DNA of 64,000 bases from Bilabrum cf. latius (Eukaryota; Bigyra: Bicosoecida; Bigyra; Bicosoecida): the NCBI GenBank assembly GCA_965178125.1, contig OZ237758.1, positions 620,001 to 684,000 on the forward strand. The letters run 5' to 3'. The translations under genes were made by a program, and so were the position numbers. The stretch's first letter is position 1, and the number at the start of each line of letters is the position of its first letter. The notes beneath the pieces are model-generated. The model was given only the letters and a program-made list of their open reading frames with translations. It was not told the origin of the DNA and did no database searches. This document shows positions 21,876-35,200 of the stretch, one piece after another.

Positions 21876-24800
21876 ATGCAGGCATCTACACTGGACTCGG
21901 TATCAAGTAGTCTGCATCGCCTGCTAGTAGCCAAGTATGAAAGGGCTTAGGAAGCTGTAGAGTCTGCGTGTGGAGACATAGCCCGGCGGTTGCAAGTTTT
22001 GCATCGAGTGAAGCAGCAGTTTTCACGTGTCTCCTTGCCGTAGTAGCTGACAGCCGCTCTATCAGCATTTCTTTCCAGCTCAGCCCAGTGCGCTAGCCAT
22101 TCAGGGGCGATCGATGGGGAGCGTGAAAGGCTCGTCCTCGCTGCCGCAGCAGCAGACATAGCTGACAAGTTGCACCATTAGGCGACCTTGCTCATTAGTC
22201 GACATGGTTCGAATGGAGACACAGATGTGTCTACTATGCGAGTCAGTGGTGCGACCGGGCAAAAACGAACAGCTCGAGCAGACTTCGACCGAAGAGCTAC
22301 CGTGAGCTTCGAATCGATCAATGGTAGCGCCGGTCCTCCAGCCCCACAATTTCCGCATTTCTTGCTTACTGCAACCATACTTCGAGTTACCGTTCGCAGG
22401 CTTAGGCTGCCGCTGCGATGCGCTCCGCATGCCTGTCGCTCGCCGAATCGCTGGGGCGCTGCGCCTCTGCGAGTGCTGTAGCCATCGATGCTGGCATGTA
22501 GCTAGCATCATGCGCCATCGCACTCGCCATATGCGTTTCTTGCCACGCGAAACCCTCCGAATTGCGACGAGCAGTGGATGACATGGTGCTGCAGGCCGGT
22601 GCGACAGGCCGGTCGGCCAGGTCGGCCGTGAGCAGCCTCAAGCGATCGTTCACGACCGCTCCGGCCTTTCGCGAATTTGCCGCAAGGCATGCAGATGCCA
22701 GCGGGGCCGTGGTTCATGGTGGTGCCCATGGGCTGGGAGGCCTAGCCAGTGTGGCGCACCATGGTCTGTTTGCGGGAGCACTCGTCACACGATCCTAGGG
22801 CAGTGGGCCGGAGGGACTGACGAGTGAAGGCATCGACGGGCACAGCCACCCCGCGGGAGCAGCGGCGAGTTATCAACCGCCTCTGGAAATGGACGATTAT
22901 GATGGTAATGGTGACGGTGACGGTAGCCCCGAGGAAGAAGCCCTGGCCGCGCTTGCTCGCACGATCGTCCTTCTACTGCGCGAGGGTGGCCTATTCCTCG
23001 CGGTTGCAACCGCTGGTGCCGCGTCGGCCATGCTTCGGGGGGCGCTGCGCGGCGAGGGCCTGTCGGCTCAGAGCAGAGCTGCGGGCCGGCTAGCGAGCGA
23101 GCTGGTGCCCGGCCTTCCCGGCCCCGTGTTTCAGCTGGCCATGCTCTGTGGACAGCTCGACGCACTCGTCACACACGTGTCGGATTGGGAGCAGGGCGTG
23201 CAGGCGGGTGCCCTGGCTGGGCTGGCCGATGCATCGCACGGTGGTGCATCCGCCTCGTCGTCAAGGAGCCAGGGAGGCCGCCGAGCCAGAAGGCGGTCTC
23301 TGGACGGGAGGGATGCAAGCGCAAGCAATGGGCAGCAGCAGCAGCCCTCCAGCAGCCAGGCGGCCGATGCGACTGCCGGGACCAAATAGAAAGGCTAGCA
23401 GTTTCTCAAGAGTCAGGCGGAAGCGGTCTTTTCTGAGATCTGCGGTGCCCTTGTGTTGCTAGACGCTGGCTCAGGTGAGGCTGCAAGCGGCTCAGGCTCG
23501 GATTTCGAGGACTTTGAGTGCTGGTTGGGGTCGGCCGACTCGAATGTGCGGCGGCTCGCAAAGAGCTTAATAATGGCAGAAGACGCGGGAGTGGGCCTTG
23601 GCAGCCTCGTCTGGGATGGCCTCGGATTCGTGCCTAGTTCCGAGGTGCTCGGGGATGCCAGCGAGCTCGCCGCTGCTCGAATGAGGGACTGGAGGTACGC
23701 GAGGGCGAATCCTGCCGAAGTTGCGAGTGGCATGAGACCTGCTGGCTTGTCTTTTTGCTTCGCGGTACCGGGTGCCAGAGACCTGCTGGATGCTGCTCTG
23801 CGGCCTGGCACAGCTCCCATGCACAAGCTGGAGTCTTTCGGTACGACGACCTCTGCATCGACAGGGGAGGGTGTCCTCTCCGAGGACATCCCTCCTTCCC
23901 ACATAGCCTACCGAGTGGCCAGAAGGGCAGCCGCGCGTGCTCTCCGCGCGTCTTCCGGATCGGTGGCCGCCAGCAGCAACCTCGGCATGGTTGCAAGCGC
24001 TGGACAGGCGCCAGCCGCAGAGGCACTCGTGACCCGAGCGCTGCTGTTGGGCGTGCCACGAGCTGCCTACCGCGTCGCCATTGCGTCGCGCTGTTATGTC
24101 CCCAAAGTGCGAGCTGGGCTTGGGAGCGCGCTGGGTTCCAGCGCGGGGATGCCTGGTGCCTGGACGCTGTTCCGTGCAGGAGACGGCTCTGCAGCACTGG
24201 AGGCATGCAGGGCCGCGGATCGAGCCGGCGCCTTCAGGACGCTTGCAAGCGGTCGTGACGGGGCTTCTGCGCTGGCTGATCTTTCCACTGCCGGTGATGT
24301 TGCCGGCCGTGGTGGCCCTACTAGCGCTGTGACATGCCTGTGGTCATGCATGGTGGAGCACGGCCACTGGCCGGATGCACTCTCTCTGCCGCTTGACGAG
24401 TCAGAGCAGCTTTCGTGCGCGCAGCTCACGGACGAGTGCACCGGGCTGGAACTCTTCGGTCTTGCCAGCCAATCCTAGTGGCAGGGATAGGACAAGGATC
24501 TCGCAGCTCGGGCACGCCAGACTGGAGAGTGCGTCTGGGTGCCGTTCCGCATCGCCATGCATGCCAAGGAGGGCCAGCAGATGCAAGCCGCTGCTCTATG
24601 GCGTGTGGCAGCTGCTGCAGTTCGCCTATTTGCGCAGAGGAATGCATTGTCCGGTCCTGGTGACATGCATGGCTGGTGGGTCCGAAGCACTGCTTACGTT
24701 GCTGCAATCGCGCGCGCGCCTTGGCCGCTGACCACGTAGGAACGGGTAGGGGCAGCCGCTGCCTTGGTCACTGGCTTCTCGGATGAGGCCGCGGAGGAAG

Positions 24801-27800
24801 CTTCGGTCGCCATGGAGACGGGGCTCAAGCATATGTTCAAGCAGATGGGGGAGCCTGCTGCTGGGGACACGGGCCCGGCAGGTGACACGTTTTGGCTTCA
24901 GCAGGTTGGGTTGGCACCAAGCATGCATGAGGGTGACGATCTGGTGCACACTATGAGAGATGGGATTCATCTGCAGCCCGGTCACGCTACTGGGGTCAGT
25001 GGCAGTGCGGGCGCCGCAGGAAAGACCCACGGCCTCGGCCAGAGCATGCTGCGCATGTCTGCTGCAGTAAGCGCGGGCAGGCTAGCGGCCAGCACACGCG
25101 TAGGCTAGAGCGGTCGCGCAGCAGTTGCCGTGCGGGATGGCTCTAATCCATCCCCAGGGTCACCAAGCGGGTCTGTCCGTCTGCTGCGGCGCGGGGAATC
25201 CCCTTCCCGGGCGGTAGCGGGTCACGGTGGAGACCCTTTCAACGGGCATGGAGTGCAAGCGGGCTCCAACGACGGCAAGCTGAGCCTTGCAGACCTCGAT
25301 GCAGGCAGCGGCGGCGGGTCGAAGGGGTAGGATCGGCTGCAGCAGGGAGAAGCGATGCGCATGACTAGCGCAGATCTGAACGTTTTCTCTGGCAGCCAAG
25401 TGGCGCAGCCTGGCATGTCGGACGGTGATGGGACGGGATCTGGGAGCATGCCAAAGAAATTGGGATTTGAGCTGCCTGGCATCGATGGCACCCCAGCCAA
25501 ACAGGAGCAGCTTGATGCTGACGAGCCTCGAAATGTCCCACGGCCCATGCAGCTATCACCAGACGCTGCGAAGCCTATGCAGGCTGATGCATCTGCCGCC
25601 GGTGGCTTTGCACTCGACGGTGGTGCTACGAGCAAGCCAACAACCGCTTCACATTCACAAGGGCTTGGTGACCCGTGGGCTGCGGGTGCTTTTGGCGCGG
25701 CAAGTCAGGCCGGCAGCACCGACCTTGGGGAGCCGTCCTCATCCTCGTCATCGTCGTCGTCGTCGTCATCTTCTTCGTCAGCTGCAGCTGCAACTGCAAC
25801 TCTGGAGGACAGCCCAACCCAGGGCTGGGGTGGCACTGCTGCCACGGCAAAAAATGCCACAGCGGTAAGTGCTGCTGATCGTGGCGCAAGGTCGCCCGCA
25901 CAGCCAGCAGCTGCGCCAATTGAGCTCGAGAGCGCCCTACCGGACCCAATGGCGGGGGCATTCGGGGGTGCTTTTGGTGGCAGCAGCGACAGCGGGGCAC
26001 CCAGCACTGGTCTCGGAGGAAGCAGCAGCCATGAAGCTAATGCTGCGGTGAGCAGCCTCATGGGCATGGTATCCGGATCGCCCGTGGGAGGGTAGCAGCA
26101 GCAGTCAGCCGAGGCCGCCACTGACCCCTGGGGGGCACCAGTCACGGCAGGTGGGACACACCGACCCGCGGCTAGCAAGAGTCCAGAGAGGACGGCGGTG
26201 GAAGCAGCCGCACAGCGCGCTCTGGATGCTGTCGCCGCGGCACAGCACGGTCTTGGAGAAGAGCCGGTCGACTCGAGCTAGTCTGCCTGGGATGCTGGAG
26301 CGCATGACTAGGGCAATGGGTCCAATGGCCGTGACCAGTCCAACCAGGCTACCTCCAAGGATCCATTCGGTACTGCGAGCGGGTTTGGTGGGCTGTCTGC
26401 GCCTGGTGCTGACGTGTTTGGCATGGGAGCCGTGCCCGCTCCTGCTAGTGCTGCTGCATTTGGTTCGGCTACCGATGCCTTTGGGTTAGGCGGCCAGGAA
26501 TAGGAAGATCGCCCTAGCGCCGACTTTGGTGCATCCTCCGTTGCACCTCGCAGTACTCATTTTGAGAAAGACTCGGCTAGCGCTAGCGTAGATCCATTCG
26601 GGCTGGGAGACGCCGAAACTGTGGGCGGCTTCCCCGATGGCGGGTTTGCAAGCAGCGATGCAGGAGGAACTGGTATGGAGGGGACCGCGCAAAATCCTTG
26701 GTCTGCCGCGGCTGGAGCAGCGGCTGGCCCTGCTGATTCTGGAGACGGCGCGAGCAAGGCTTCAACGAGTAAGAAGAGGAGCGCCCGGAAATTCAAGCGC
26801 AGATCGAATGCCCCGAGAGCGGGAACAATGGCCGACCAAGGCGATGATCAGAGCGGAAGCGATGCGACAGGGTTTCCAGCAGTGGTCGAGTCTGGTGGTC
26901 AGCAAACCGTGGAGGCACCTGGCAATGACGGCAATGGCGATGGGGTCTCGGATTTGCCGGCTCCGATCATGAGTGAGGCGTTTGGTACCACGGGCGATAC
27001 TGGCAGCGATTCTTGGGGCGGGGTCGGTGATGATGGAGGGAGCAAGCCAGAGGCGGATGCTGCGTGGGGCGGGTCCGGGGATGATGGGGGGAGCAAGCCC
27101 GAGGCGGATGCTGCGTGGGGCGGGTCCGGGGATGATGGGGGGAGCAAGCCCGAGGCGGATGCTGCGTGGGGCGGGTCCGGGGATGATGGGGGGAGCAAGC
27201 CCGAGGCGGATGCTGCGTGGGGCGGGTCCGGGGATGATGGAGGGAGCAAGCCCGAGGCGGATGCTGCGTGGGGCGGGTCCGGGGATGATGGGGGGAGCAA
27301 GCCCGAGGCGGATGCTGCGTGGGGCGGGTCCGGGGAGGATGGAGGGAGCAAGCCCGAGGCGGATGCTGCGTGGGGCGGGTCCGGGGATGATGGAGGGAGC
27401 AAGCCCGAGGCGGATGCTGCGTGGGGCGGGTCCGGGGATGATGGAGGGAGCAAGCCCGAGGCGGATGCTGCGTGGGGCGGGTCCGGGGATGATGGGGGGA
27501 GCAAGCCCGAGGCGGATGCTGCGTGGGGCGGGTCCGGGGATGATGGGGGGAGCAAGCCCGAGGCGGATGCTGCGTGGGGCGGGTCCGGGGATGATGGGGG
27601 GAGCAAGCCCGAGGCGGATGCTGCGTGGGGCGGGTCCGGGGATGATGGGGGGAGCAAGCCCGAGGCGGATGCTGCGTGGGGCGGGTCCGGGGATGATGGG
27701 GGGAGCAAGCCCGAGGATACAATGGGAGCTGAAAGTGGCGAGCAGCAGGATTCCACTAAAACAAAGGATCCTTGGGGATCAGGTGGGGATGATAATGGTT

Positions 27801-27859
27801 TTGGTGGCCTTGGAGCGCCATCCGAGGATGTTTTCGGCGGCGGCTCGACCGGGTGGTGA
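21876..27859 (+). CDS. Large uncharacterised protein with DPF/DPW motifs and a 17-residue repeat
   Basis: Exons 21876..22301 and 22400..27859 (98-nt GT-AG intron, phase 0), about 1,960 aa, stop TGA. The frame crosses 18 TAGs: 21948, 22041, 22044, 22179, 22403, 22499, 22796, 23387, 23396, 24476, 24488, 24737, 25106, 25328, 26093, 26279, 26309, 26501. No other stop occurs. The N-terminus is helical (with Q: KYERAQEAVESACGDIARRL). The middle is Ala/Leu-rich helices of no recognised family. The C-terminal third is disordered, with three DPW and two DPF motifs plus NPW, then 14 copies of a 17-residue unit. DPF/DPW motifs bind the AP-2 appendage in endocytic adaptors such as epsin and Eps15, so a membrane-traffic role is possible but is inference. 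It could equally be another scaffold. The start codon is the first ATG of the open frame. Confidence 0.75.
27014..27715 (+). repeat. Coding minisatellite, 51-bp unit x 14
   Basis: Fourteen head-to-tail copies of a 51-bp unit encode WGGSGDDGGSKPEADAA. They are nearly identical; variants are a Val in the first copy, a Glu for Asp in the seventh, and a truncated last copy. The unit length is a multiple of three, so copy-number change keeps the frame. Confidence 0.95.
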
Positions 27860-27995
27860 ATATCAGTTTTTGCACCTTACAACATTCTGTTCGCGACCGT
27901 TGTGATCTCACGATATTGCTCTGCATCCGAATACTATGGCTGCAACTGCGCTCAAAGCAAGTCGAGTAGGCATGAAAAGGTAGTTTCCATCGGAT

Positions 27996-29162
27996 ATGAT
28001 GGGTCCCAAAGCATCGAAGGTCCGAGGTAAGCGCGATGCTTCGGCTAGTATGCACTTCGTCTGCAGCTCATATACTGCAAACCGTGCGATGGATTCCCCA
28101 GTTTGTCACATGCCGCAGTAGCAGAAAAGGGCTCAAGTTCGGCTTGGTCACCATCTGCTGGCGACGACGACCATTCCAGGACTGGGGCGCAACTCAGCTC
28201 TGCCGCGGAGAGAGTCCGAGTGGTCTTCTCTGATTTGCTTCAGTCCGATGAGGCAAAGGATATGACAGTTGTCGATTTTCTCAAAAAAACTGTTGATTTG
28301 CTTGCTGATGACATTCGGTCTCGAGCTGAAGCCTCTGTTACCAGGCTTCGCTCTGCCTACCAAGACGAGGAGCGTATTCTGCAAGACGCCCTGAAGTCGA
28401 AGCTCGCCTAGGATGAAGATGCTGCAAAGAAATGTAAGAAGCATACATTGCCATGTTTGTATGGGATTATTTTCGTTATATGAGCTGCACTGGGTACTCG
28501 TCACCGACCACATGCACTTTTCGCTCGCAGCAAGCAAGACGAAGATGTCACTGCATCTCGTCGTGGAAGCTGGCCCATACAAAGGCGAGACTTTCATCGT
28601 TAAGCCAAGGGCTAGACGACGAGTAGCTCGGCTCGGAAGGAGCACAGGATCGGATTACACGCGCCACGGCGTCTCTCTTGCCGATGACCCCGAGGTCTCT
28701 ACATATCACGGCAAATTCGAGTCTTCCGGTGGCAACGTGTATTTCACGGACGTAGGAAGCACCAACGGGTCTATTTTGAACGGCACCGAGCTCGTGGCCA
28801 ACGAGAGGATGCATCTGCGGAATGGTGACATGCTCAAGGTTGGAGCAACAGACATGCGGGTGAGCGTGCAAAGCGATGACGCAGACGGCGCGGCCTCTGC
28901 CAGCACCAGCTCCTCTGCGGCCACACGGTCCACTGTACGGCGGGGAGACCAAGGATCCTCGAAGAAAGAGGGTGGGTCTGCAAAGGGTGGCGCAGCAGCT
29001 GCTGAGGACGAGGAGGAGGACGAAGACGAGGACGAGGATGAGGAGGAGGAAGGCAGCAGCCGCAGTGGTCGCGGTCGGAAGGCGGGCGGGCGATCGAAGG
29101 CCGCAAAAAAGGCAGACAGCAAATCAAAGGCAGGGGGCAAGCGCAGGACAAGGCGCGGTTGA
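27996..29162 (+). CDS. FHA domain protein with N-terminal helical region and acidic/basic tail
   Basis: Three exons: 27996..28026, 28119..28433 and 28531..29162, with phases fitting exactly, ending at TGA. About 325 aa. After a short N-terminus there is a helical region (MTVVDFLKKTVDLLADDIRS to RILQDALKSKLA) with one TAG at 28409 (KSKLA-TAG-DEDAAKK). An FHA domain follows, with ARLGRSTGSDY, STYHGKFE, TDVGSTNGSILNG and LRNGDMLKVG. These are the phosphothreonine-binding Gly-Arg, Ser-x-x-His and Thr-Asn-Gly loops. The C-terminus has a long Asp/Glu run and then a Lys/Arg-rich tail, suggesting a nuclear protein. FHA domains read phosphothreonine in DNA-damage and cell-cycle signalling; the specific partner is unknown. 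Its start lies about 136 bp after the preceding gene's stop on the same strand. Confidence 0.85.
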
Positions 29163-29273
29163 TAAGCGTACATGTGTCACTAAAATCTATTGGGCTGTCC
29201 AACTAGAACATGCATGTGCATACGCCTGGTGTCATGTCGTTAGCATTCTATAAGGTCAGCAAGGCACGCTGCA

Positions 29274-32200
29274 TTACCCAAGCGGCACGTCGCTCCGCAG
29301 GCTGACTCTCTGCAGCAGCGCCTTGCCGTCCTCGCCCTCCATCCGAACCGTCAGCGTGCCCCAGCGCCTGCCGGTGATACGGAGGCCGCACGTGTCAGGG
29401 GCTAGTGCTGCACGCCTCGCTGCTTCCAGCTTAGCCTTCATGGCAGCAGGCATGCCTTGTAGAGACCGCTAGAGTCCCCCACTAGCCCGCACTGCCCCCC
29501 CGCCGGCGACACCCTCGCCGGCGCCGGCAGATTTACGCCCAGGTCCTGGTCCGATCGCTCGTACCTTGATCAAGGCCTTTTCACCTGGCTACAGCTCACC
29601 CGACGCACCCTACAGTTGAAATCCGCCTCCCTCAGCAACGGCGTCTCCGGCAGCGCCGCCACCTGAGCTCTTACCCTTGCCCTTTGCCTTTCCTCCCTTG
29701 CCCTTGTCACCTCGTGGAGATGCTGAATTCGACCCACCATCCGCAACGGCACCCGGGCCTGTCTCGGCTCCGGCCTTGCCGTACGGATCTAAACTCTGAC
29801 AACTAGCAGCAAATGTTACCGGTCCGGCCGCGTCTTTTCTGGCCCACACCTCCACGAGTGCCCAGCCCTCCAAATCGTCATCGTCATCACCACCAATCTC
29901 CTCGTCCCCACCCTTGCTGCTGCTACCTCCGTCCGCATCAGCTGCGTCGGCTGCCGACTCCTTTGCAGGCACGTCGAGGAGCAGGCCCTGTTGTTCCCCA
30001 GCACGAGTCACACCCGCTGTTCCCTCGGCATCCTGCACCTCTGAGCCCTCGGCAGCTTCCATACCCAATGCTGCAGCCAGAGCCAAGGGCTCAGCGAACA
30101 CCTCCTCCTTGTCTCCTGCACCCATTCCACCGTTTGATGCAGTGCCGGCGTTCACACGATCCCCCATTCGCTTCGAAACGGTTGCGGGAAGCACTACAAA
30201 TCCAGGTGCGTCCACGCAGCGCCCTTGCAGCCTCCACAGGCGGGGTGGCTAGTCTTGGTGCTTGACAACAAGACGGAGCGCGGCATCCATGGGCAGCTGC
30301 TGGTCCATCCGAGCAGAGTCGGGCGCGAAAGTGGCTTCAATGGCAAGCTACTACCCCGGCGAGACGGTGCCGCTGTAGGAGGATATAGAAAACGGACCTA
30401 GCGGCTTCGTGGCGTTGCCTGGAGTCTCCCCAGCCGGCACCAAAGTGTACTCGACTGGGAAGGAGCAGCTGCTGCGCAGGATGATGGTGCGCTTTGCCAC
30501 GGCTCCCGGTCGCAACGCTCCAAAATCACTGAGTCCACCGGTGGGCCAGCCATCTACGGCCAAAGAGGGGGAATCGCCTTTGCCCATTATTCTGATGCGA
30601 CGGCTTGTCGTCCCAAACTTGGCGACGGCCGCGCGCCCAGCGTCATCCTCGCGGTGCTCATCGGCTCGCGCCCAGCGGACAAACAACGACGTGGCAAAGG
30701 CCGCTCGTTGCCTGGGCTGGAACACGACGGGAATGACCTGCTTCTGCCCTGGACGAAGCACCCGTGGCGGCTGAGACAGGGAGAATCCCCCCACATCGCC
30801 GCCACCCGCACCACCATCTGCCAAGCCGTCGATCGCAGGGAGGATGGAGTGCGGGCTGCGGTTCCTAAGTGTGATGCTGAGCTCCTACCTCCCGCCCACG
30901 GGACATGCACCGAATACCAGGCTAGTTGGCGTGATCTCCATCTCGGTGGGGGCAAGGACCATGGCCAGCTCAAGGGCATGCGATCTGGATAAGGGAGGCT
31001 GCTGGGACGCCAATTGTATGCCCTGAGCTCCTGATCCTTGCTTCTGCTCGCCCATGTCCTGCACGGACCGCCTGTCATCGAGAGTCTCACAGATGGCCAG
31101 GTGAAACACGCGCTGCCGCTCAAGCGGGAGCGCAGTGGGATCTGCAGGAGCAGCCGACTCTTCGTATAGTAGCCTAGCTTTCTAAGTCAACGATTCCTCG
31201 TCCTGCTGCTCCTCCTATTCGTGCGCGTCTACTCCCTTCGACGGTGACTCTGCTTCGCCACCATCTAGAGTGCTGGCTGCACCAGGCCCGTCCGAAGCAT
31301 ATGTAGCATCTTTGCTCGCGCCTTCAACGCCCTCCTCGCCATCCACAGCCTCACCCAGATCATCCTCACCGGATTCTTGCTTGTGCGATTCTTTCGGTGC
31401 GATCGAGGGCGGCGGTCGACGCCCTTCAATGAGACGAGCCAGTGCCCTAGTCATGCGCACAGACAGGACCAATCTGGCGGTGTCACCCGCCGCCACGCGG
31501 CCGACCGCAGGCCGCACCTCGATCGCCTCTGGTACCTGGACGTCACTACCACCGCCTGATGCCCCTGCCTGCTATTGCGAACTGCCGCCAGAAGATGGAT
31601 TCGAAGCTCCGATTGTTTGAGATAGCCGCATGGATTTCTGCAGCGTCTGCATCATGGCTGCATCCGCACCGTCCGCTCCAAATGCCTCCTCGAGCAGCTG
31701 CCTCACCTGCGGGGCTTGTACCTCGAACTTGGCGGCTTGCTTGGGACCTGCCCGCAGCGAGATCGGGACAGAGGCCTCGTCCCCCACAGCGAGCGGCGGC
31801 AGCGCAATCCTCGTGGCGGACGGAGTCAGCAGTGGCTCGATTCCCGTGCACGCGAGACTCACGCCGAGGCGCTGGCCTGTGCTGGACTGCAGCACCGGGC
31901 TTCTCAAGTTTTCGTCGGGACGACTCGGCGCGAGCCTGACGGAGACTACAGCGGTCTCCCGCGGCAAGAGCACGCCAAGACCGTCTCCATCAAAAGAAAC
32001 GCCTCTTCCCGGCTTCACAAAGCCATACCTCACGGCAATAGTGCTGGGATTGAAGAGAACGAGAGGCCGCTCCACGGCCTGCCCTATCATGCACTCTCCC
32101 ATCTCCACGGCGACTTTGCCGCTGGCACGGGCACGTCTCGTACCAGCGTCATCTCTGCCAGGCATCGCGTCGTATCCGGTTGGGTTGAGCAGGCCACCAA

Positions 32201-35200
32201 GCTGCTGCTCGACACCGTTCTGTGCAGGGGAACCAAAGAAGCGCAGGGGCATCGAAGGAGGCAGCTTCATCGGCGCCCACAGCTGGAGTGCCGCAGGTGT
32301 CACACGAGCGCATAGGACGACCCGCACGGGCCGGCGCAGGCTGTCCGCCTTGATGCTAAGCGGAACCTCGAGCCACCAGTCGTCTCCTGGCACATCGGCT
32401 GACATGCCGTCACCCCTGCCCTGTTCCGACCCGCGACCCTCCTCCTGCGTTGACACCGGCCCTGCAAGACCCTTGGCTGCTAGCTTCCGAGCCAGCTTCA
32501 CAGTGGGCCTTAGGATGACCGCGACCTGAAACTCCCCATCCACAGTGTCTGCGATCTCTGATCTACTTGATCTGCTGGCCCGCGTGCCTCCCAGTACAGA
32601 CCCCGGCGGCTTGCCCAAAGTGGCAGCCCCCTTGTCCTCCTCTCTCCCCTGCACATAGAACGACTTAGGCAGCAGCTCTAGGTCCGCTGGGTCTTCCGGT
32701 GGCTTGGGTCCGGCGGCCTTTCTGATCTTTTTGCGTCCCCTGAGCGGGCTGATAATCGCACCGCTCGCCGCTGTCGTGGCCATCCCAGCATTCTGCGTGA
32801 AATCCTCCTCCGCCTTCCTCTTCTTTTCCAAGAGCACCGCCATGGCTCCAGCAGACACCGTCTTGCTTCCAAACACGGCCTCGTCGCCCTCATCCGCGGC
32901 CTGTTCTAGAAGAGCCATGTCGTCGTCGATGCCTCCCTCTGTCGCCTTCTTTCTCTCTGCCTCGACGGCGTCCAATCGACCGGCGTCTGCATTCACGGCC
33001 CCGCCGCTGCCCACTTTGACGGCCGCAGGAGCCTCAACCCTGCACTTTAGAGAAGTGGGGCCGGCGTTCTTGAGAATGACGAGTGCTCTGTACGCCTTTC
33101 CATCCAAGCAGGTGCGCAGGTCGATCCGCCTGACAGGGGCATACAGGGGCAGAGCGAGCGCCCTGGCCTGAATCTCCAGTCGCAGCACCCGCCGCTCCTC
33201 CGGGAGAGCCTTATCCCCGCCGTCCATGGGCTGGCTAGAGATGAGGCAGCTCGCCCTGAGCAGTCCAGCGGACCCCCGGGGCTTGAAGTGGACCCTGAGT
33301 GATCGGCTCGAGTAGGCCGGCACCTCCCCGCTTGGAGGAAGTCCCACGAACCCCGTAGAGGGCGACGGCCCGTCCTCGGGCAGCGCTTCCGGGTCCAGCT
33401 GCACCTCTGTATCGTGGGGATCTTCGCTCCAGTCCATCCTATATGCGAAAGGAATGGCGCCGTGGTTGTGCAGCCGAAAGGTGCTGGATCCGTCCTGTCC
33501 CACTACCACAGCACCCAGGTCAAGTCTGGAGGTCCTGAGTGTTTCCCTCCAGCGCCGGCTGGACCGGAACTGCACGGTGGAGACGACCGGATCCGTGGCC
33601 TCCCCGTCTGCCCTAGACGGCTTGGGCAGCGGACTGAGAGCGGGAACGGCTCGAGCCGGCGAGCACCTGACGGGCACGTTGCACGGCCCGGTGGACGACA
33701 GCACGGGCAGCTCAAACTCGAGGTCCTTGCTGTATCCCGGAGGAACCTCGAAGCGCAGCCGAAGCGGCGCAGATGTGCCCGCGCTCATTCGTCCCTGCGG
33801 CTTCCACAGGGGCGTGAAGAGATCACGGAGCTCGTCCGGCGCGTCTCCCACGCGGAAGCTGGCAAACGAGTAGCTCGAGTTGGTCAGCGTGACCTTCTGC
33901 TCGACCACTGTGCCGCCCCGATAATCGATGAAAGCAAGAAGCCGCGGCTTGGACGTGAACGCACCCTTGTCAAACACGCGACCGGCCGCAACCTGGGGTC
34001 GCACGATCCCGCTCTTCTGCCTATCTAGCGCCTTGGCCATGGTCTTCTGCTCAAGCTTGCTTAGGTCTTTAAGCCGCCTGCCGCCAATCCTCCGAGCTGC
34101 ATGGACACCCCCACCTGCTGCGGTGGTGGCTGACGCCCCAGCTCGCCGGGTGGAGGACGCACCGAGGCCGGGTGCCGATGCCTCCAGCCCTGCCATGCCG
34201 CCGCCCATATCTTCCTAGTCGACCCCAGCGCCGGTACCAGTGCCGGTAGCCGAGGAAGGCAGGCCCAGGCCGGTGCCGAGACCCACCATCCCAGCTTCCT
34301 CTTCGTCTTCCAGCTCGCTAAGCTCCTGCGCCGTCATCATTTTTCTCTACCTCGGCCCCAGCCTAGCGCGGAGCACGTGGGGGTCGGGCCTAACGCCTTC
34401 CATGCCGCGCTTGCCTGCCTCCTTCGCGATCAGAGCAACGTCTCTCGGGTCCTTGCCCACCATCCCCGTCCCAAACTTGTGCGTGCGCTGGGGTGCGGCC
34501 AGTTCCGAGGGCAGTACTCTCAGCAAGCGGCCACCAGGGTCGAGGGCCGGCCGGCCGTCCATGGTCATGGACCGGATGGTCTGCTCTGCCTTCTGGGCCT
34601 TGCGGTCGCGACCTACCTCCGCGATGTATTCATGTTCCGCTTTTGCGCGGCGCCGCGCGGCTCGCTCGGCGATTCGTTCCGCCGCGTCCTCCTTCACGAT
34701 CTGCGAGGCCAGCTTCCTCTGGCTGGCCTCGATGTCTTTCTGCAGCTGCGCCTGCTGGCTGGCCTCGTCTGCCCTCATCTTCCTCCTCCTGAACTCCTCG
34801 TAGGGGTTAGTGCCTCGTTCTACCAGGTGCGCGGATTCTGCTCGCTTGGCCTCCTCCGCGGCAGCTCGTTTTGCTCGATTTCTGGCCGCCCGAGCAGCCG
34901 TCTCGTCCTCTACCTTCGTGAGGGAGTCTCTCAGGGTAAGAAGGGAGGCGGTGCGAGCGGCGCGGCGCTTGGCCTGCACCTGCTCCGCGTGCTGGATAAC
35001 CTCGCCGGCGTCCTGTCGCATCGCCTGCGTGAGCTCTTGCGCCCTGCCCCGCGCCTTCTGCGTGGCTGCCATCTTGCTGGCTGCTCGCTTCGAGTCTGCG
35101 AGCAGCGCTCGGTGCAGCTTGGCGGACTCGCGCCCTGCTCGTGCTTCCTGGACTCGGCGGACAGCGATGTCTCTCTCGATTCTCGCGTCAGCAGCTGCGG

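Noticed and set aside
27014-27715. CRISPR-like array
   Set aside because: Units are contiguous without spacers and encode an in-frame peptide repeat in a eukaryotic gene.
26899-27756. 285-aa minus-strand ORF rich in PPSSPDPPHAASASG repeats
   Set aside because: It is the antisense shadow of the 51-bp coding repeat; the plus frame continues as part of a 1,960-aa protein.
12048-27859. Dozens of separate short ORFs in the same frame, as standard-code gene calls would give
   Set aside because: Consecutive pieces are in exactly the same frame, are separated only by TAG, and together form known proteins such as separase; they are fragments of single genes.
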